Shown: in pieces, positions 25,112 through 34,037 of the stretch
Layout of the letters: each line of letters opens with the position of its first letter
Numbering within the stretch: the first letter of the stretch is position 1
NCBI GenBank assembly: GCA_964276095.1
Contig: CAXYDR010000003.1
Span: 1,302,001-1,366,000, forward strand
DNA: 64,000 nt
From: GCA-2733415 sp964276095
GTDB lineage: Bacteria > Bacteroidota > Bacteroidia > Flavobacteriales > Flavobacteriaceae
Direction of reading: 5' to 3'
Notes under the pieces: generated by a model
What the model was told of the DNA's origin: nothing
Seen by the model: the letters and a program-made list of their open reading frames with translations, nothing else
Databases searched by the model: none
Made by a program: the position numbers and the translations under genes

Positions 25112-25843
25112 ATGCAAAAACTTACCGATTCACAATTACGATTTATCGACACCTATTTACTTAAAAATAAAGTAAAGTATTGGGATGTTCGTGTAGAACT
25201 TACTGATCATATTGCTAGTTTAGTCGAACAAAAATTTGCTGAAGGATTCTCTTTTGAAGATGCAATGTTTACTGTTCATGAGGGGTTTGGGAACAATGTA
25301 AATAAGCCAAGGCTAAATAAGAGCAATACAGCTTGGATAACTACAAAATCGATATACCAAAGTAATGAAGGTTTTCAAAAATTGATTCAAGAAAAAACAA
25401 TTACACTCAAAAAAAAATACAGCCGCTTGTTTTGGGAAGAAATTAAAAAGTTGTTTATAAACCCTAGGTTTATTGTATTGATTGTGGTGTTGATGATTTT
25501 AGCGAAATTGTTTTATACGGATTTGAATAGTAAGCAATTGCAGTTGTGTAATTTACTATTGTTATTGGTGTCTTTTCTTATGATATTTCCTAAGGTGTTA
25601 AAAAAACAAGTAAAAAAATCGTTAGCGATAAACACAGCATTCGCATTTTATTTCGCTATGGCTGTAGGTATTGTTAATTTGCTTCAAGTATTAAATATAT
25701 TCGATGAGTTTTATACAGCTTATGGTAAACAAATATGTTTAAGTTCATTCTTTATCTTATTGACATTAATGATTTCTTTTTACTTTGTGTTTAGGAATAT
25801 TATTAGAGAGCAAAACAGCTATTATAAATTCAGTATTCAATAA
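25112..25843 (+). CDS. Membrane protein with HAAS-like N-terminal motif, paralogue 3
   Basis: 243 residues. The N-terminus reads LTDSQLRFIDTYL and WDVRVELTDHIASLVEQKFAEGFSFEDAMFTVHEGFG, the most complete version of the shared motif, with the final [SF]FEDA...FG typical of HAAS-like and permease-prefix domains. A basic linker (about 60-115) is followed by four transmembrane helices. It is adjacent to the next gene with no spacer (TAAATG). As with its relatives, I infer a regulatory membrane role from its neighbours only. Confidence 0.75.
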   Translation: MQKLTDSQLRFIDTYLLKNKVKYWDVRVELTDHIASLVEQKFAEGFSFEDAMFTVHEGFGNNVNKPRLNKSNTAWITTKSIYQSNEGFQKLIQEKTITLKKKYSRLFWEEIKKLFINPRFIVLIVVLMILAKLFYTDLNSKQLQLCNLLLLLVSFLMIFPKVLKKQVKKSLAINTAFAFYFAMAVGIVNLLQVLNIFDEFYTAYGKQICLSSFFILLTLMISFYFVFRNIIREQNSYYKFSIQ

Positions 25844-26551
25844 ATGAAACTTACCAATACCCAAGTAGATAAACTCTACACGTTTACTCAAAAACATTAT
25901 GTTGATTATTATGATTTACAAACAGAGTTAGTAGATCATTTATCCAATGGAATAGAAGCGCAATGGCATCAAAACAACAACCTATCGTTTGAGGAAGCTT
26001 TACAGTTAGAATTCAAAAAATTTGGGATATTCGGCTTTACTGACTTAGTTTCGCAAAGAAAAGCGAAATTGAGTAAACGTTACAATAAGTTGTTTTTATC
26101 AATTTTTAAAACATATTTCACGCTACCAAGAGTGTTATTAACGACGCTATTGTTTTTAGTCACGATATTGATTGTGCAATATATTCCTTACAAATCGAGT
26201 GTAGTCATAGGTTTGTTTGTGTTACCGCTTTGTGTCTTATTCTTTAAAACAATAAAATATAAAATCGAGCAAAAAAAGTGTAAGAAAAATGGAGGTAAAT
26301 TGTGGATGTTCGAAGAGATAATTTCTTCATATGGTCTAACGTTCTTAGTATTTCATTTAATAGTACAGCTTTTACAATTATTCACTAAGCCAGGGGTGCT
26401 TAATAATTTCTTAAATTCTTTTATGGGTAGTATAGCTGTGTCTGTGGTACTAGTCGTGTATTTGTTAATGATGTATGTTATGTTGTATGTAATTCCTTCA
26501 AAAGCCAAAGAACATATTTCAAAAGCACATCCTGAATATAATTTGGTGTAA
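25844..26551 (+). CDS. Membrane protein with HAAS-like N-terminal motif, paralogue 4
   Basis: 235 residues. The N-terminus LTNTQVDKLYTFTQKHYVDYYDLQTELVDHLSNGIEAQW...FEEALQLEFKKFGIFGF is more divergent from the other three but keeps E-L-x-D-H-L. It represents the form I have most often seen in flavobacteria beside PadR genes. Four transmembrane helices follow (about 90-225). It begins directly after the stop of paralogue 3 and is 61 bp from the ABC permease gene, so it probably shares the transcript. Confidence 0.75.
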   Translation: MKLTNTQVDKLYTFTQKHYVDYYDLQTELVDHLSNGIEAQWHQNNNLSFEEALQLEFKKFGIFGFTDLVSQRKAKLSKRYNKLFLSIFKTYFTLPRVLLTTLLFLVTILIVQYIPYKSSVVIGLFVLPLCVLFFKTIKYKIEQKKCKKNGGKLWMFEEIISSYGLTFLVFHLIVQLLQLFTKPGVLNNFLNSFMGSIAVSVVLVVYLLMMYVMLYVIPSKAKEHISKAHPEYNLV

Positions 26552-26612
26552 CACTGTAACAAATCCCCTTATCTAGTTACTAACAAAGTATATTAAACTA
26601 ACTTATAATATA

Positions 26613-28082
26613 ATGTTTACACGTATTTTAAAGTTGGAATGGAAATCATTTTTCAGATCAGCTAATTTCACAAAAGGTATTGCAATTAAAATATTCTTAG
26701 CTTTTTTTGCGTTATATTTAATGGTTTGCTTTGCAGTTCTAGGATCTGGTTCATATTTTTTTGCAGCTAAAGCTGTGCCTAATGTTGACCCTTTGTTAAC
26801 TGTGTCTAGGTATATTGTTATTTGGTTTTTAGCCGATTTATTACTTCGCTTTTTTGCTCAAAAATTACCTGTACTTAATAGTAAGGCGCTAATGGTAATT
26901 CCGATTAAAAAGAAAACAATAGTACATTACTTGTTATTGAAATCAAATGTGTCAGCGTTTAATATAATCCCATTATTTTTCTTTCTGCCTTTTAGTATTG
27001 TTTTACTTATAAAAGGATATGCAATAACTAATGTGCTATTTTGGCTGTTAAGCATGGTAATATTAATTCAAGTAAACAATTTCATCAATTTTATAATTAA
27101 TAAAAGCAATCAATATTTTTATGTAATTGCTAGTTTGTTAGCTGTTGGAGTGTCTGTAGAGTATTTCAATTTTTATGATGTTATTACTCCGGTCGGGAAC
27201 TTGTATTTCAGTTTGTATAAGCAACCATTTTTTACGCTAATACCTTTAGGGTTACTAGTGTTGTTTTATGTTATAAATTTTAAACATTTTCTACAGCATT
27301 TTTATTTAGACGATGGTGTTCTTGCAAAAAAAGAAAAAGCTATTTCAAGCTCAGAATTTTCATGGTTGAATAGATTTGGAGATGTGGCACCATTTTTAAA
27401 GAATGACATCAAATTAATTTGGAGAAACAAACGCCCTAGAATGACGGTTGTAATATCCTTATTGATGTTGTTTTATGGGTTGATATTCTTTACTAATCCT
27501 GCTTATGGTGAAGGAGGTGCTATTATGCATGTATTTGCTTCAATTTTTATTACCGGAATGTTTTTAATGAATTTCGGACAATTTATACCTTCATGGGATA
27601 GTGCGTATTTTAATTTACTAATGTCGCAGAATATTTCAATGAAACAATATTTAAATTCTAAGCGTATGCTGTTGCTTTTAAGTATAGGTGTACTAACGCT
27701 TTTATCATTACCATATTTTTATTTCGGGTGGAAAGTCGGAGTATTACTTTTAATAGGAGGTATATACAATGCTGGGGTTAATGTTCCTGCGTTATTGTAC
27801 TTATGTACATTTAATAAAAAGCGAGTAGATTTGGCTAAAAGTGCAATAATGAACTATGAAGGAATGGGTATGGCGCAATGGTTAATGATAATTCCAATGG
27901 TATTAGTTCCAATGGGTATATTTAGTTTGATAAGTTTTTTAGTGTCTTTTAATGTTGCGGTAGGAGTGTTGTTTGTTTTAGGTGTTTTAGGACTTGTATT
28001 TCAGAATTATATATTTTCAAAATTGGTAAATGTGTTTAAAAAACGCAAGTATGCAATGGTGATTGGTTTTCAACAAAAATAA
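26613..28082 (+). CDS. ABC-2 type transporter permease (DUF5687-like)
   Basis: 489 residues with about twelve hydrophobic segments. The start FTRILKLEWKSFFRSANF and the later FLKNDIKLIWRNKRPRMTVV and WDSAYFNLLMSQNISMKQYLNSKR elements match DUF5687, a Bacteroidota family of ABC-2-like permeases; the second LEWK/IKLIWRNKRPR start suggests two fused half-permeases. The ATPase gene follows 12 bp later, so this is a complete exporter pair. Transported substrate is unknown. Its place after PadR and the HAAS-like paralogues suggests that it is the effector of that regulatory cassette. Confidence 0.85.
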   Translation: MFTRILKLEWKSFFRSANFTKGIAIKIFLAFFALYLMVCFAVLGSGSYFFAAKAVPNVDPLLTVSRYIVIWFLADLLLRFFAQKLPVLNSKALMVIPIKKKTIVHYLLLKSNVSAFNIIPLFFFLPFSIVLLIKGYAITNVLFWLLSMVILIQVNNFINFIINKSNQYFYVIASLLAVGVSVEYFNFYDVITPVGNLYFSLYKQPFFTLIPLGLLVLFYVINFKHFLQHFYLDDGVLAKKEKAISSSEFSWLNRFGDVAPFLKNDIKLIWRNKRPRMTVVISLLMLFYGLIFFTNPAYGEGGAIMHVFASIFITGMFLMNFGQFIPSWDSAYFNLLMSQNISMKQYLNSKRMLLLLSIGVLTLLSLPYFYFGWKVGVLLLIGGIYNAGVNVPALLYLCTFNKKRVDLAKSAIMNYEGMGMAQWLMIIPMVLVPMGIFSLISFLVSFNVAVGVLFVLGVLGLVFQNYIFSKLVNVFKKRKYAMVIGFQQK

Positions 28083-28094
28083 AAGTAAAAAGTT

Positions 28095-28790
28095 ATGATA
28101 GTATCAGAGAATATTTCAAAAATATATAACAACAATACAGTACTTGAAATTGAAAATTTTGAAATAAAAAAAGGACAAAGTATAGGGCTTGTAGGTAATA
28201 ATGGAGCTGGAAAAACAACTTTTTTTAGTTTGTTATTAGATCTTATCCAGCCAACAACTGGTACAATTAAAAATAACGGAATTGTAGTAAGTGAGTCTGA
28301 TTCATGGAAAAACTTTACGAGTTCATTTATTGACGAAAGTTTTTTAATTGGGTATTTAACTGCGGAAGAGTATTTTTATTTCATTGGTGAATTACGAAGT
28401 CAGAATAAAGCTGATGTAGATGCATTGATATCGCAATTTTCAGATTTCTTTCATGATGAAATTCTTGGAAAGAAAAAGTACTTACGCGATTTAAGTAAAG
28501 GAAATCAGAAAAAAGTAGGGATTGTAGCTGCGCTTATCGGTAATCCGGAAGTTGTAATTTTAGATGAGCCTTTTGCTAATTTAGATCCTACAACGCAAAT
28601 AAGACTAAAAGAAATTATTAAAGAGCTTACTCAAAATAATGCGGTAACAGTATTGGTTTCAAGTCATGATTTATCTCACGTAACAGATGTTTCGGATAGG
28701 ATAGTAGTTTTGGAAAAAGGAAGAATTGTAAAGGATTTAGAAACGAATGCAGCAACCTTAGCCGATCTTGAAATGTATTTCTCTAACTAA
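28095..28790 (+). CDS. ABC transporter ATP-binding protein
   Basis: 231 residues. Walker A is VGNNGAGKTT (around residue 33), the signature loop is DLSKGNQKKVGI instead of the canonical LSGGQ, Walker B is EVVILDEPFANLDP, and the switch histidine is in VSSHDLSHV. This variant signature is usual in the ABC-2 exporter ATPases of Bacteroidota. It powers the permease encoded 12 bp upstream. It is the last gene of the PadR operon: a 210-bp gap follows. Drug, peptide or lipid export are all possible. Confidence 0.93.
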   Translation: MIVSENISKIYNNNTVLEIENFEIKKGQSIGLVGNNGAGKTTFFSLLLDLIQPTTGTIKNNGIVVSESDSWKNFTSSFIDESFLIGYLTAEEYFYFIGELRSQNKADVDALISQFSDFFHDEILGKKKYLRDLSKGNQKKVGIVAALIGNPEVVILDEPFANLDPTTQIRLKEIIKELTQNNAVTVLVSSHDLSHVTDVSDRIVVLEKGRIVKDLETNAATLADLEMYFSN

Positions 28791-28945
28791 GTGGGTATCT
28801 TTTTATAAGGAACATTATTGCTTTTTCAAACAAAAACGTATTTTTACATTCTTATAGATACTAAAAGGAACATATTTTAGTTATCTAGAAGAGTCAGTTT
28901 CTTTTGGTTATTACTTAAAGGGTAAATTGATAGTAATATTTTCAG

Positions 28946-28961
28946 TCGAGACAACTCTCGA
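28946..28961 (+). promoter_or_regulatory. Small hairpin in the sprE leader
   Basis: TCGAGA and TCTCGA pair around CAAC, 39 bp before the TTG start of sprE, in a 210-bp gap (28791-29000) that otherwise shows only a weak TATTTTTA element at 28839-28846. It may affect translation; no known riboswitch was recognised. Confidence 0.35.
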
Positions 28962-29000
28962 TAAATTAAGCCCGTTGGTGGGATTAAACTTATATAGATT

Positions 29001-31541
29001 TTGGGTAAAAAAACAATTCATATATTTTCGGTACTACTTACAGTTTTTATTCTTGTAGGTTGTTCTCGTAAAAAAGATAAAGCATTAAACAGAGGGTTTC
29101 ATTCGTTAACAACCAAATACAATGTGTTGTATAATGGTAATTTAGCATACGAGTCTGGTAAAAATGCGCTAATAGAATCGTTTAACGATAATTATTGGGA
29201 AGTCCTTCCTGTTGAACGTATGGAAGTTAAGGAGGATTTGTTTCTTCCAGGAAAATCTAAAAACCCTGATTTCGAGCGTGCTGAAGAAAAAGCAGTAAAA
29301 GCTATTCAAAAACACGGAATGAATATCAGTGGTAGAGAGAAAAATCAACAGACTGATGAAGCGTATTTATTATTAGGAAAAGCACGTTATTTCGATCAAC
29401 GTTTTGTGCCCTCTTTGGAAGCATTCAACTATATTTTATTCAAACACCCTACAAGTGATAAAATAAATCATGCGAGAATTTGGCGTGAAAAAGTGAATAT
29501 CCGATTAGAAAATACGGACTTAGCGATCAAAAACTTAAAGCGTCTTATAAAGTTAGAAGAGTTAAGTAAGCAAGATGTTTCAGATGCAAATGCAATGTTA
29601 GCACAGGCTTATTTAAATAATAAACATTTAGATAGTGCTATTGCTCCAATTAAATTAGCTGTTGAGAATACCAAGAATAAAGAAATCAGAGGAAGACTTG
29701 GTTATATAAAAGGTCAGATTTATAACAAATTAGGATATAAGGACAGTGCAAATATTGCCTTTGATGAAATTATTAAATTGAAAAGAAAAACACTTTGGGT
29801 TTACTATGTAAATGCACAAGTAGCGAAAGCAAGAAGTTTCGATTTTGAAAAAGGAAATAAGCAGGAGTATTCTGAATATTTAACCAAACTTTCAGAGGAC
29901 AGAGAGTACAGACCGTATTTAGATAAAATTTACAATCTAATGGCTGTATATCATAAAAACACAACGTCTGATTCTTTGGCAACAGTATATCATAACAAGT
30001 CTATTAGAAAAGGAACTTCGGATACTTATTTACAATCATTAAATTATAGAGCTTTAGCAGAATATAAATTTGATGCTACGGATTATAAATCGGCAGGTGC
30101 GTACTATGACAGTACAATGACCAAGTTGAAGTTGAATAGTAAGGAGTACCGTTTCTTTAAAAAGAAGAAAGATAATTTGGAAGATGTTATTGCTTATGAG
30201 GATATGGCAAAGCGTAACGATAGTATATTAAAAGTACTAAATTATTCTGATGATGAAAGAATCACTTATTTCGAAAAGCACATTACCGAGTTAAAAGAAA
30301 AAGAAGCTGCCGAAAAAGCTGCTAAGGAGGAAGCTTTAGTTGTAGCAAATACGAATAATTTCTTACCAGGTGCTGGAGGTAAACAAAGTTCAGGGTCAAC
30401 GTTTTATTTTTATAATGCAACTACTGTTGCATATGGAAAAGAAGAGTTCAGAAAACTTTGGGGAAATCGTACATTAGAAGATAATTGGAGAATAAAAAAT
30501 AAAAACATTATCATTCCTACTGATGATAAAGATGAATTGGAGGATGTTGTAGTTGTGAAAGAAGAGGTTAAAGATGTTTATACTCCAGAATACTATATAG
30601 CTCAATTGCCTGCAACGGAAAAACAAAAAGATAGTGTAGTTACTAAAAGAAACTTCGCGTATTACCAGTTAGGATTAATATATAAGCAGAAGTTTAAAGA
30701 GTATTCATTAGCAGGTAAGCGTTTGGAAAAATTAATAACGTTTAATCCTAATGAACGTTTGGCGCTTCCAGCAAAATACCAGTTATATAAAATTTATACG
30801 GAGCTAAAGAGTAATAAGAAAGAAAATGTGAAGCAGGATATTATGGCTAATTATCCAGATTCTCGTTATGCGGAAATATTACGTAATCCAGATGCGTCAT
30901 TAACGTTTTCTGAAGGAAGTCCGAAAGTAGTCTACGAAAAATTGTATAAGCAATTTGAAAACCAAGAGTTTGAATTGGTAGCAGAGCAATTGGATAAATA
31001 CATCATTCAGTTTGATGGCGATGAAATGTTACCTAAGTACGAGTTGTTAAAAGCAGTTGTAAATGGTAAAATTGAGGGGTTTGATTCATATAAGAGAGGA
31101 ATTAATTATGTGGCGTTAAATTACCCTAACACTGAGGAAGGGAAATCTGCACAAGTATTGTTGCAAAAATCAATTGCTGGAATGAGTAATTCTAAATTGA
31201 CAGACAATACTAAAGGAACCAGTTTTAAGTTAGTTTATATATTTGATAAAAATGATTCGGGAATAAAAACGACTAAAGAGAATATAGAAAAAGCGTTAAA
31301 AGACACTTATAGAGATTATTTAAAAGTGTCTGAAGATTTTTATAACCGAGAACAAGCTTTCGTAGTTGTTCATGGTTTTATTACTGCTGAGGTTGCTTCA
31401 GGTTTTCATAACTTTTTAGATGAAAACAAAAAGAAGTACAAACCAGGAAAAGTATTTGTGATACCATCCTCAGATAATTATAGAATAATACAAATACATA
31501 AAAAACTAGCTGAATTTCAGAATCCCAAACCAACAAAGTAA
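29001..31541 (+). CDS. sprE: Type IX secretion/gliding lipoprotein SprE (PorW)
   Basis: 846 residues, close to the roughly 870 of SprE. A lipoprotein signal peptide ends in LVGC (Cys21), and the mature start RGFHSLTTKYNVLYNGNLAYESG is the SprE/PorW hallmark. The rest consists of tetratricopeptide-type helices (QTDEAYLLLGKARYF, SLEAFNYILFKHP) and a late region with YYIAQLPATEKQKD and FAYYQLGLIYKQKF. SprE is an envelope lipoprotein required for T9SS function and gliding. The start is TTG: an in-frame TAG at 28995-28997 lies six bases upstream and no ATG precedes the signal peptide. The bactofilin gene begins 2 bp after the stop, so the two are co-transcribed. Confidence 0.92.
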   Translation: MGKKTIHIFSVLLTVFILVGCSRKKDKALNRGFHSLTTKYNVLYNGNLAYESGKNALIESFNDNYWEVLPVERMEVKEDLFLPGKSKNPDFERAEEKAVKAIQKHGMNISGREKNQQTDEAYLLLGKARYFDQRFVPSLEAFNYILFKHPTSDKINHARIWREKVNIRLENTDLAIKNLKRLIKLEELSKQDVSDANAMLAQAYLNNKHLDSAIAPIKLAVENTKNKEIRGRLGYIKGQIYNKLGYKDSANIAFDEIIKLKRKTLWVYYVNAQVAKARSFDFEKGNKQEYSEYLTKLSEDREYRPYLDKIYNLMAVYHKNTTSDSLATVYHNKSIRKGTSDTYLQSLNYRALAEYKFDATDYKSAGAYYDSTMTKLKLNSKEYRFFKKKKDNLEDVIAYEDMAKRNDSILKVLNYSDDERITYFEKHITELKEKEAAEKAAKEEALVVANTNNFLPGAGGKQSSGSTFYFYNATTVAYGKEEFRKLWGNRTLEDNWRIKNKNIIIPTDDKDELEDVVVVKEEVKDVYTPEYYIAQLPATEKQKDSVVTKRNFAYYQLGLIYKQKFKEYSLAGKRLEKLITFNPNERLALPAKYQLYKIYTELKSNKKENVKQDIMANYPDSRYAEILRNPDASLTFSEGSPKVVYEKLYKQFENQEFELVAEQLDKYIIQFDGDEMLPKYELLKAVVNGKIEGFDSYKRGINYVALNYPNTEEGKSAQVLLQKSIAGMSNSKLTDNTKGTSFKLVYIFDKNDSGIKTTKENIEKALKDTYRDYLKVSEDFYNREQAFVVVHGFITAEVASGFHNFLDENKKKYKPGKVFVIPSSDNYRIIQIHKKLAEFQNPKPTK

Positions 31542-31543
31542 TT

Positions 31544-31951
31544 ATGTTTTCAGAAAATAAGAAAAAAGCAAAATCGACCACTTCATCAACTACACAACAA
31601 AATAGAATAGTTCAAGGAACTAAAATTACAGGAACTGTAGTTTCAGATGGAGGCTTTAGGATAGACGGAGAAATTGAAGGTGATGTGAAAACCCAAGGAA
31701 AAGTAGTTATTGGCGCTACTGGTAAAATAAAAGGAACCCTGTCTTGCGAGAACGCTGATATTGAAGGTGCGTTTGACGGCAAGTTGGTTGTAAAAGAGAC
31801 ACTTTCGTTAAGAAGTACAGCAACAATTGAAGGAGAAGTGTTTATTAGTAAATTAGCTGTAGAGCCAGGAGCAACTTTTAATGCTACTTGTACAATGGGT
31901 TCTGGAGTAAAGACTTTAAACACAAATTCAGTTGAAGAAAAAACCGCTTAA
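31544..31951 (+). CDS. Bactofilin
   Basis: 135 residues. A basic, Ser/Thr-rich N-terminal tail (about 1-22) precedes a beta-helix core with IVQGTKITGTVVSDGGFRIDGEIEGDVKTQGKVVIGATGKIKG and repeated hydrophobic-glycine turns, as in bactofilins (CcmA/BacA), which polymerise into filaments beneath the membrane without nucleotides and set cell shape or place envelope machines. It is 2 bp from sprE and overlaps the AtpZ-like gene by 20 bp, so it connects T9SS/gliding and ATP synthase genes in one transcript. A specific role in placing the T9SS is only an inference. Confidence 0.94.
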   Translation: MFSENKKKAKSTTSSTTQQNRIVQGTKITGTVVSDGGFRIDGEIEGDVKTQGKVVIGATGKIKGTLSCENADIEGAFDGKLVVKETLSLRSTATIEGEVFISKLAVEPGATFNATCTMGSGVKTLNTNSVEEKTA

Positions 31952-32150
31952 CAAATACGTTCGGTTTACCGGAATGGGATTTCAAATGGGAGGAACTATT
32001 TATTTAGGAAGCCTATTAGGAGAATGGTTAGATGGTAAATTCCCAAACGAGCATGAGCTGTATACAAAAATAGTTACGTTGTTTGCGGTTTTTGTAGCCA
32101 TGTATGCAGTAATTAGTCAAGTAATAAAAATCACCAATCAAGATGATTAA
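31932..32150 (+). CDS. AtpZ/AtpI-like small membrane protein
   Basis: 72 residues with two transmembrane helices (about 14-32 and 47-65) and a short loop containing EWLDGKFPNEHE. RFTGMGFQMGGTIYLGSLLGEWLD matches the AtpZ-type family (putative F0F1-ATPase subunit, PF09527), which together with AtpI has been linked to c-ring assembly and Mg/Ca transport. Its start lies inside the bactofilin gene (20-bp overlap), and its end overlaps the next gene by 8 bp. Position ahead of atpB is the usual one. Confidence 0.88.
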   Translation: MKKKPLNKYVRFTGMGFQMGGTIYLGSLLGEWLDGKFPNEHELYTKIVTLFAVFVAMYAVISQVIKITNQDD

Positions 32151-32529
32151 AAGAATTGTTACCTATTTATCAATAATTACACTTGTTTTTATTGCAGTGT
32201 TTTTTACGCATCAATTTATATTAGATAGTAAAGAACTGGTTTTGTCATATTCCTTATTAAATGTGTACCTATTTAATGCAATAGCTTCAATTGTCATTTA
32301 TGGGTGTATAGAATTAGTTGCAGAAAAATTGCCTAGTCAAGCTGGCTATGCTTTTTTAGCTTGTATATTTTTAAAAATAGGATTTTTTGTAGTCCTGTTT
32401 CAAGCAACAATTTTTTCTGAAGTGAAATTAGAAATGTTCCAGCGTCTATCTTTAATGACTCCTTTCTTCTTGTTTATTATCATTGAAGCAGTTGGTGTTG
32501 CTAAATTATTAAACTCTAAAACGTTTTAG
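32143..32529 (+). CDS. AtpI-like four-helix membrane protein
   Basis: 128 residues forming four transmembrane helices (about 5-24, 36-58, 67-88, 101-121). It resembles the flavobacterial family I know as DUF6168, which occupies the AtpI position between atpZ and atpB; the DUF number is from memory. No catalytic motif is present. It overlaps the AtpZ-like gene by 8 bp and is followed by a 220-bp gap with the main atp promoter. A role as assembly factor for the c ring is inferred from position. Confidence 0.7.
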   Translation: MIKRIVTYLSIITLVFIAVFFTHQFILDSKELVLSYSLLNVYLFNAIASIVIYGCIELVAEKLPSQAGYAFLACIFLKIGFFVVLFQATIFSEVKLEMFQRLSLMTPFFLFIIIEAVGVAKLLNSKTF

Positions 32530-32676
32530 TTTATAGTTAAAGTCACTATGTAAAATTGAATTGTTATATTCAGTAAATAAGTGTTTTATCCGTGGGTTGA
32601 TTTTTTATTTATTTAATACAATAGAAGTCTATAAACGTCAAACCTACTAGTGAGAACAAACAAAATTAAAAAACCG

Positions 32677-32706
32677 TTTGTAGTTTTGATTTATTGTGTA
32701 CCTTTG
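32677..32706 (+). promoter_or_regulatory. Main promoter of the ATP synthase genes
   Basis: TTTG at 32677-32680 and TACCTTTG at 32699-32706 are separated by 18 bp, an exact match to the Bacteroidota consensus, in the 220-bp gap before atpB. Predicted start near 32713. Confidence 0.85.
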
Positions 32707-32749
32707 CACCGAAATTTAGAGAGCATAAATTTTATATAGTATATAAGGT

Positions 32750-33886
32750 ATGATGATGGCACAAAAGTCTATTAAGTTTTTATTAACGCTAACTATAGCG
32801 TTGTTTTCAGTAGTAACATTTGCACAACATGAGGAAAGTCATGACGCAAAAGAAGGTACTCATGCTACTAGTGGGAACCAAGTAGATACACCAGATGAAA
32901 TTACTGAGTATATCAAGCATCACTTGCAAGATTCTCACGATTTTCATTTCTACACTGATAATAAATCAGGGACACATTACGGTTTTTCATTGCCAGTAAT
33001 AGTTTGGACAAGTAAAGGATTAAGAACTTTTATGTCTTCTGCATTTCATCATGATGATGCTGGACATACTATCGTTGAGAAAGACGGTGTAAACTTAACT
33101 AAGATACATAGTAAAATATACGAATTAAATGCTGGGGCAACTGCTGTAGCGTTTGACAAGGCACACCATGCAACTAACGCTACTAAAGTATTAGATTTTT
33201 CTATTACTAAAAGTGTTGTAGGAATGTTATTAGCTGGATTGTTAATGATATTAGGTTTTTCTTCTTTAGCACGAGGATATAAAAAAGGAGCGATTCCTAC
33301 AGGTTTTGCAAGAGTTTTAGAGCCATTAGTTATTTATGTAAGAGACGATATTGCTCGTCCAAACATTGGAGAGAAGAAATACAGAAAATTCATGGGATTC
33401 TTATTGACCGTGTTTTTCTTTATCTGGATACTAAATTTATTAGGATTAACACCATTAGGGTTTAATGTTACAGGTAATATTGCAGTAACAGCTTGTTTAG
33501 CTATTTTTACAGTAGTGATTTATATGTGTAGTGGTACTAAAGATTTTTGGGCACACACCTTATGGATGCCAGGAGTTCCAGTAATATTACGTCCTGTATT
33601 AGCAGTGATAGAATTAGTTGGTTTTGTGGTAATTAAGCCTTTCTCATTATTAGTACGTTTATTTGCAAATATTACAGCAGGTCACTTTGTTGTAATGAGT
33701 TTAATTGCATTGATGATTACAATGAAAGAAGCTTTTGGTACTGTAGGAGCAACAGGAATGTCAGTTGTGTTGACATTATTTATCATGGTAATTGAAATAT
33801 TAGTAGCGTTTTTACAAGCGTTTATTTTCACGATGTTAGCTTCGTTATTTATAGGGATGGCTGTTGAAGAGCATGACGCTCACTAA
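32750..33886 (+). CDS. atpB: ATP synthase F0 subunit a
   Basis: 378 residues, longer than the roughly 270 of enterobacteria because of an N-terminal signal peptide (cleaved after about FAQ, residue 26) and a His/Asp-rich periplasmic stretch (27-150), as is usual in Bacteroidota. The membrane part has at least five helices with the essential proton-channel arginine Arg303 in LLVRLFANITAGH. Subunit a forms the two half-channels next to the c ring. Three Met codons in a row (32750, 32753, 32756) make the exact start uncertain by two residues. It is the first gene after the main promoter and is separated from atpE by a hairpin-rich 151-bp spacer. Confidence 0.96.
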   Translation: MMMAQKSIKFLLTLTIALFSVVTFAQHEESHDAKEGTHATSGNQVDTPDEITEYIKHHLQDSHDFHFYTDNKSGTHYGFSLPVIVWTSKGLRTFMSSAFHHDDAGHTIVEKDGVNLTKIHSKIYELNAGATAVAFDKAHHATNATKVLDFSITKSVVGMLLAGLLMILGFSSLARGYKKGAIPTGFARVLEPLVIYVRDDIARPNIGEKKYRKFMGFLLTVFFFIWILNLLGLTPLGFNVTGNIAVTACLAIFTVVIYMCSGTKDFWAHTLWMPGVPVILRPVLAVIELVGFVVIKPFSLLVRLFANITAGHFVVMSLIALMITMKEAFGTVGATGMSVVLTLFIMVIEILVAFLQAFIFTMLASLFIGMAVEEHDAH

Positions 33887-33900
33887 AATCAACATTTTTA

Positions 33901-33993
33901 ATTCTCATGAATATGGGAATCTCCTTTGAGAAAAGGAATCTCTTCGAAAGAAGAATCAAATCCTTGAAAGAGGTATCTCCTTGAAAAAGAGAT
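33901..33993 (+). repeat. Run of five small hairpins (degenerate repeat) before atpE
   Basis: Consecutive stems: 33901-33920 (8 bp, loop GAAT), 33922-33937 (6 bp, GAGA), 33941-33954 (5 bp, GAAA), 33962-33973 (4 bp, GAAA) and 33975-33993 (7 bp with one bulged C, GAAA). Four loops are GNRA tetraloops. The elements share a rough GGAATCTCCTT-GAAA repeat of 18-20 bp. It is likely an RNA structure affecting atpE mRNA stability or translation. Confidence 0.7.
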
Positions 33994-34037
33994 CTGAATA
34001 AGTATAATTTTGTTTAATATATAAAAATCAATTAGTT

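Noticed and set aside
31612..31923. 103-residue minus-strand frame across the bactofilin gene
   Set aside because: Fully antisense to a clear bactofilin, no promoter or family resemblance.
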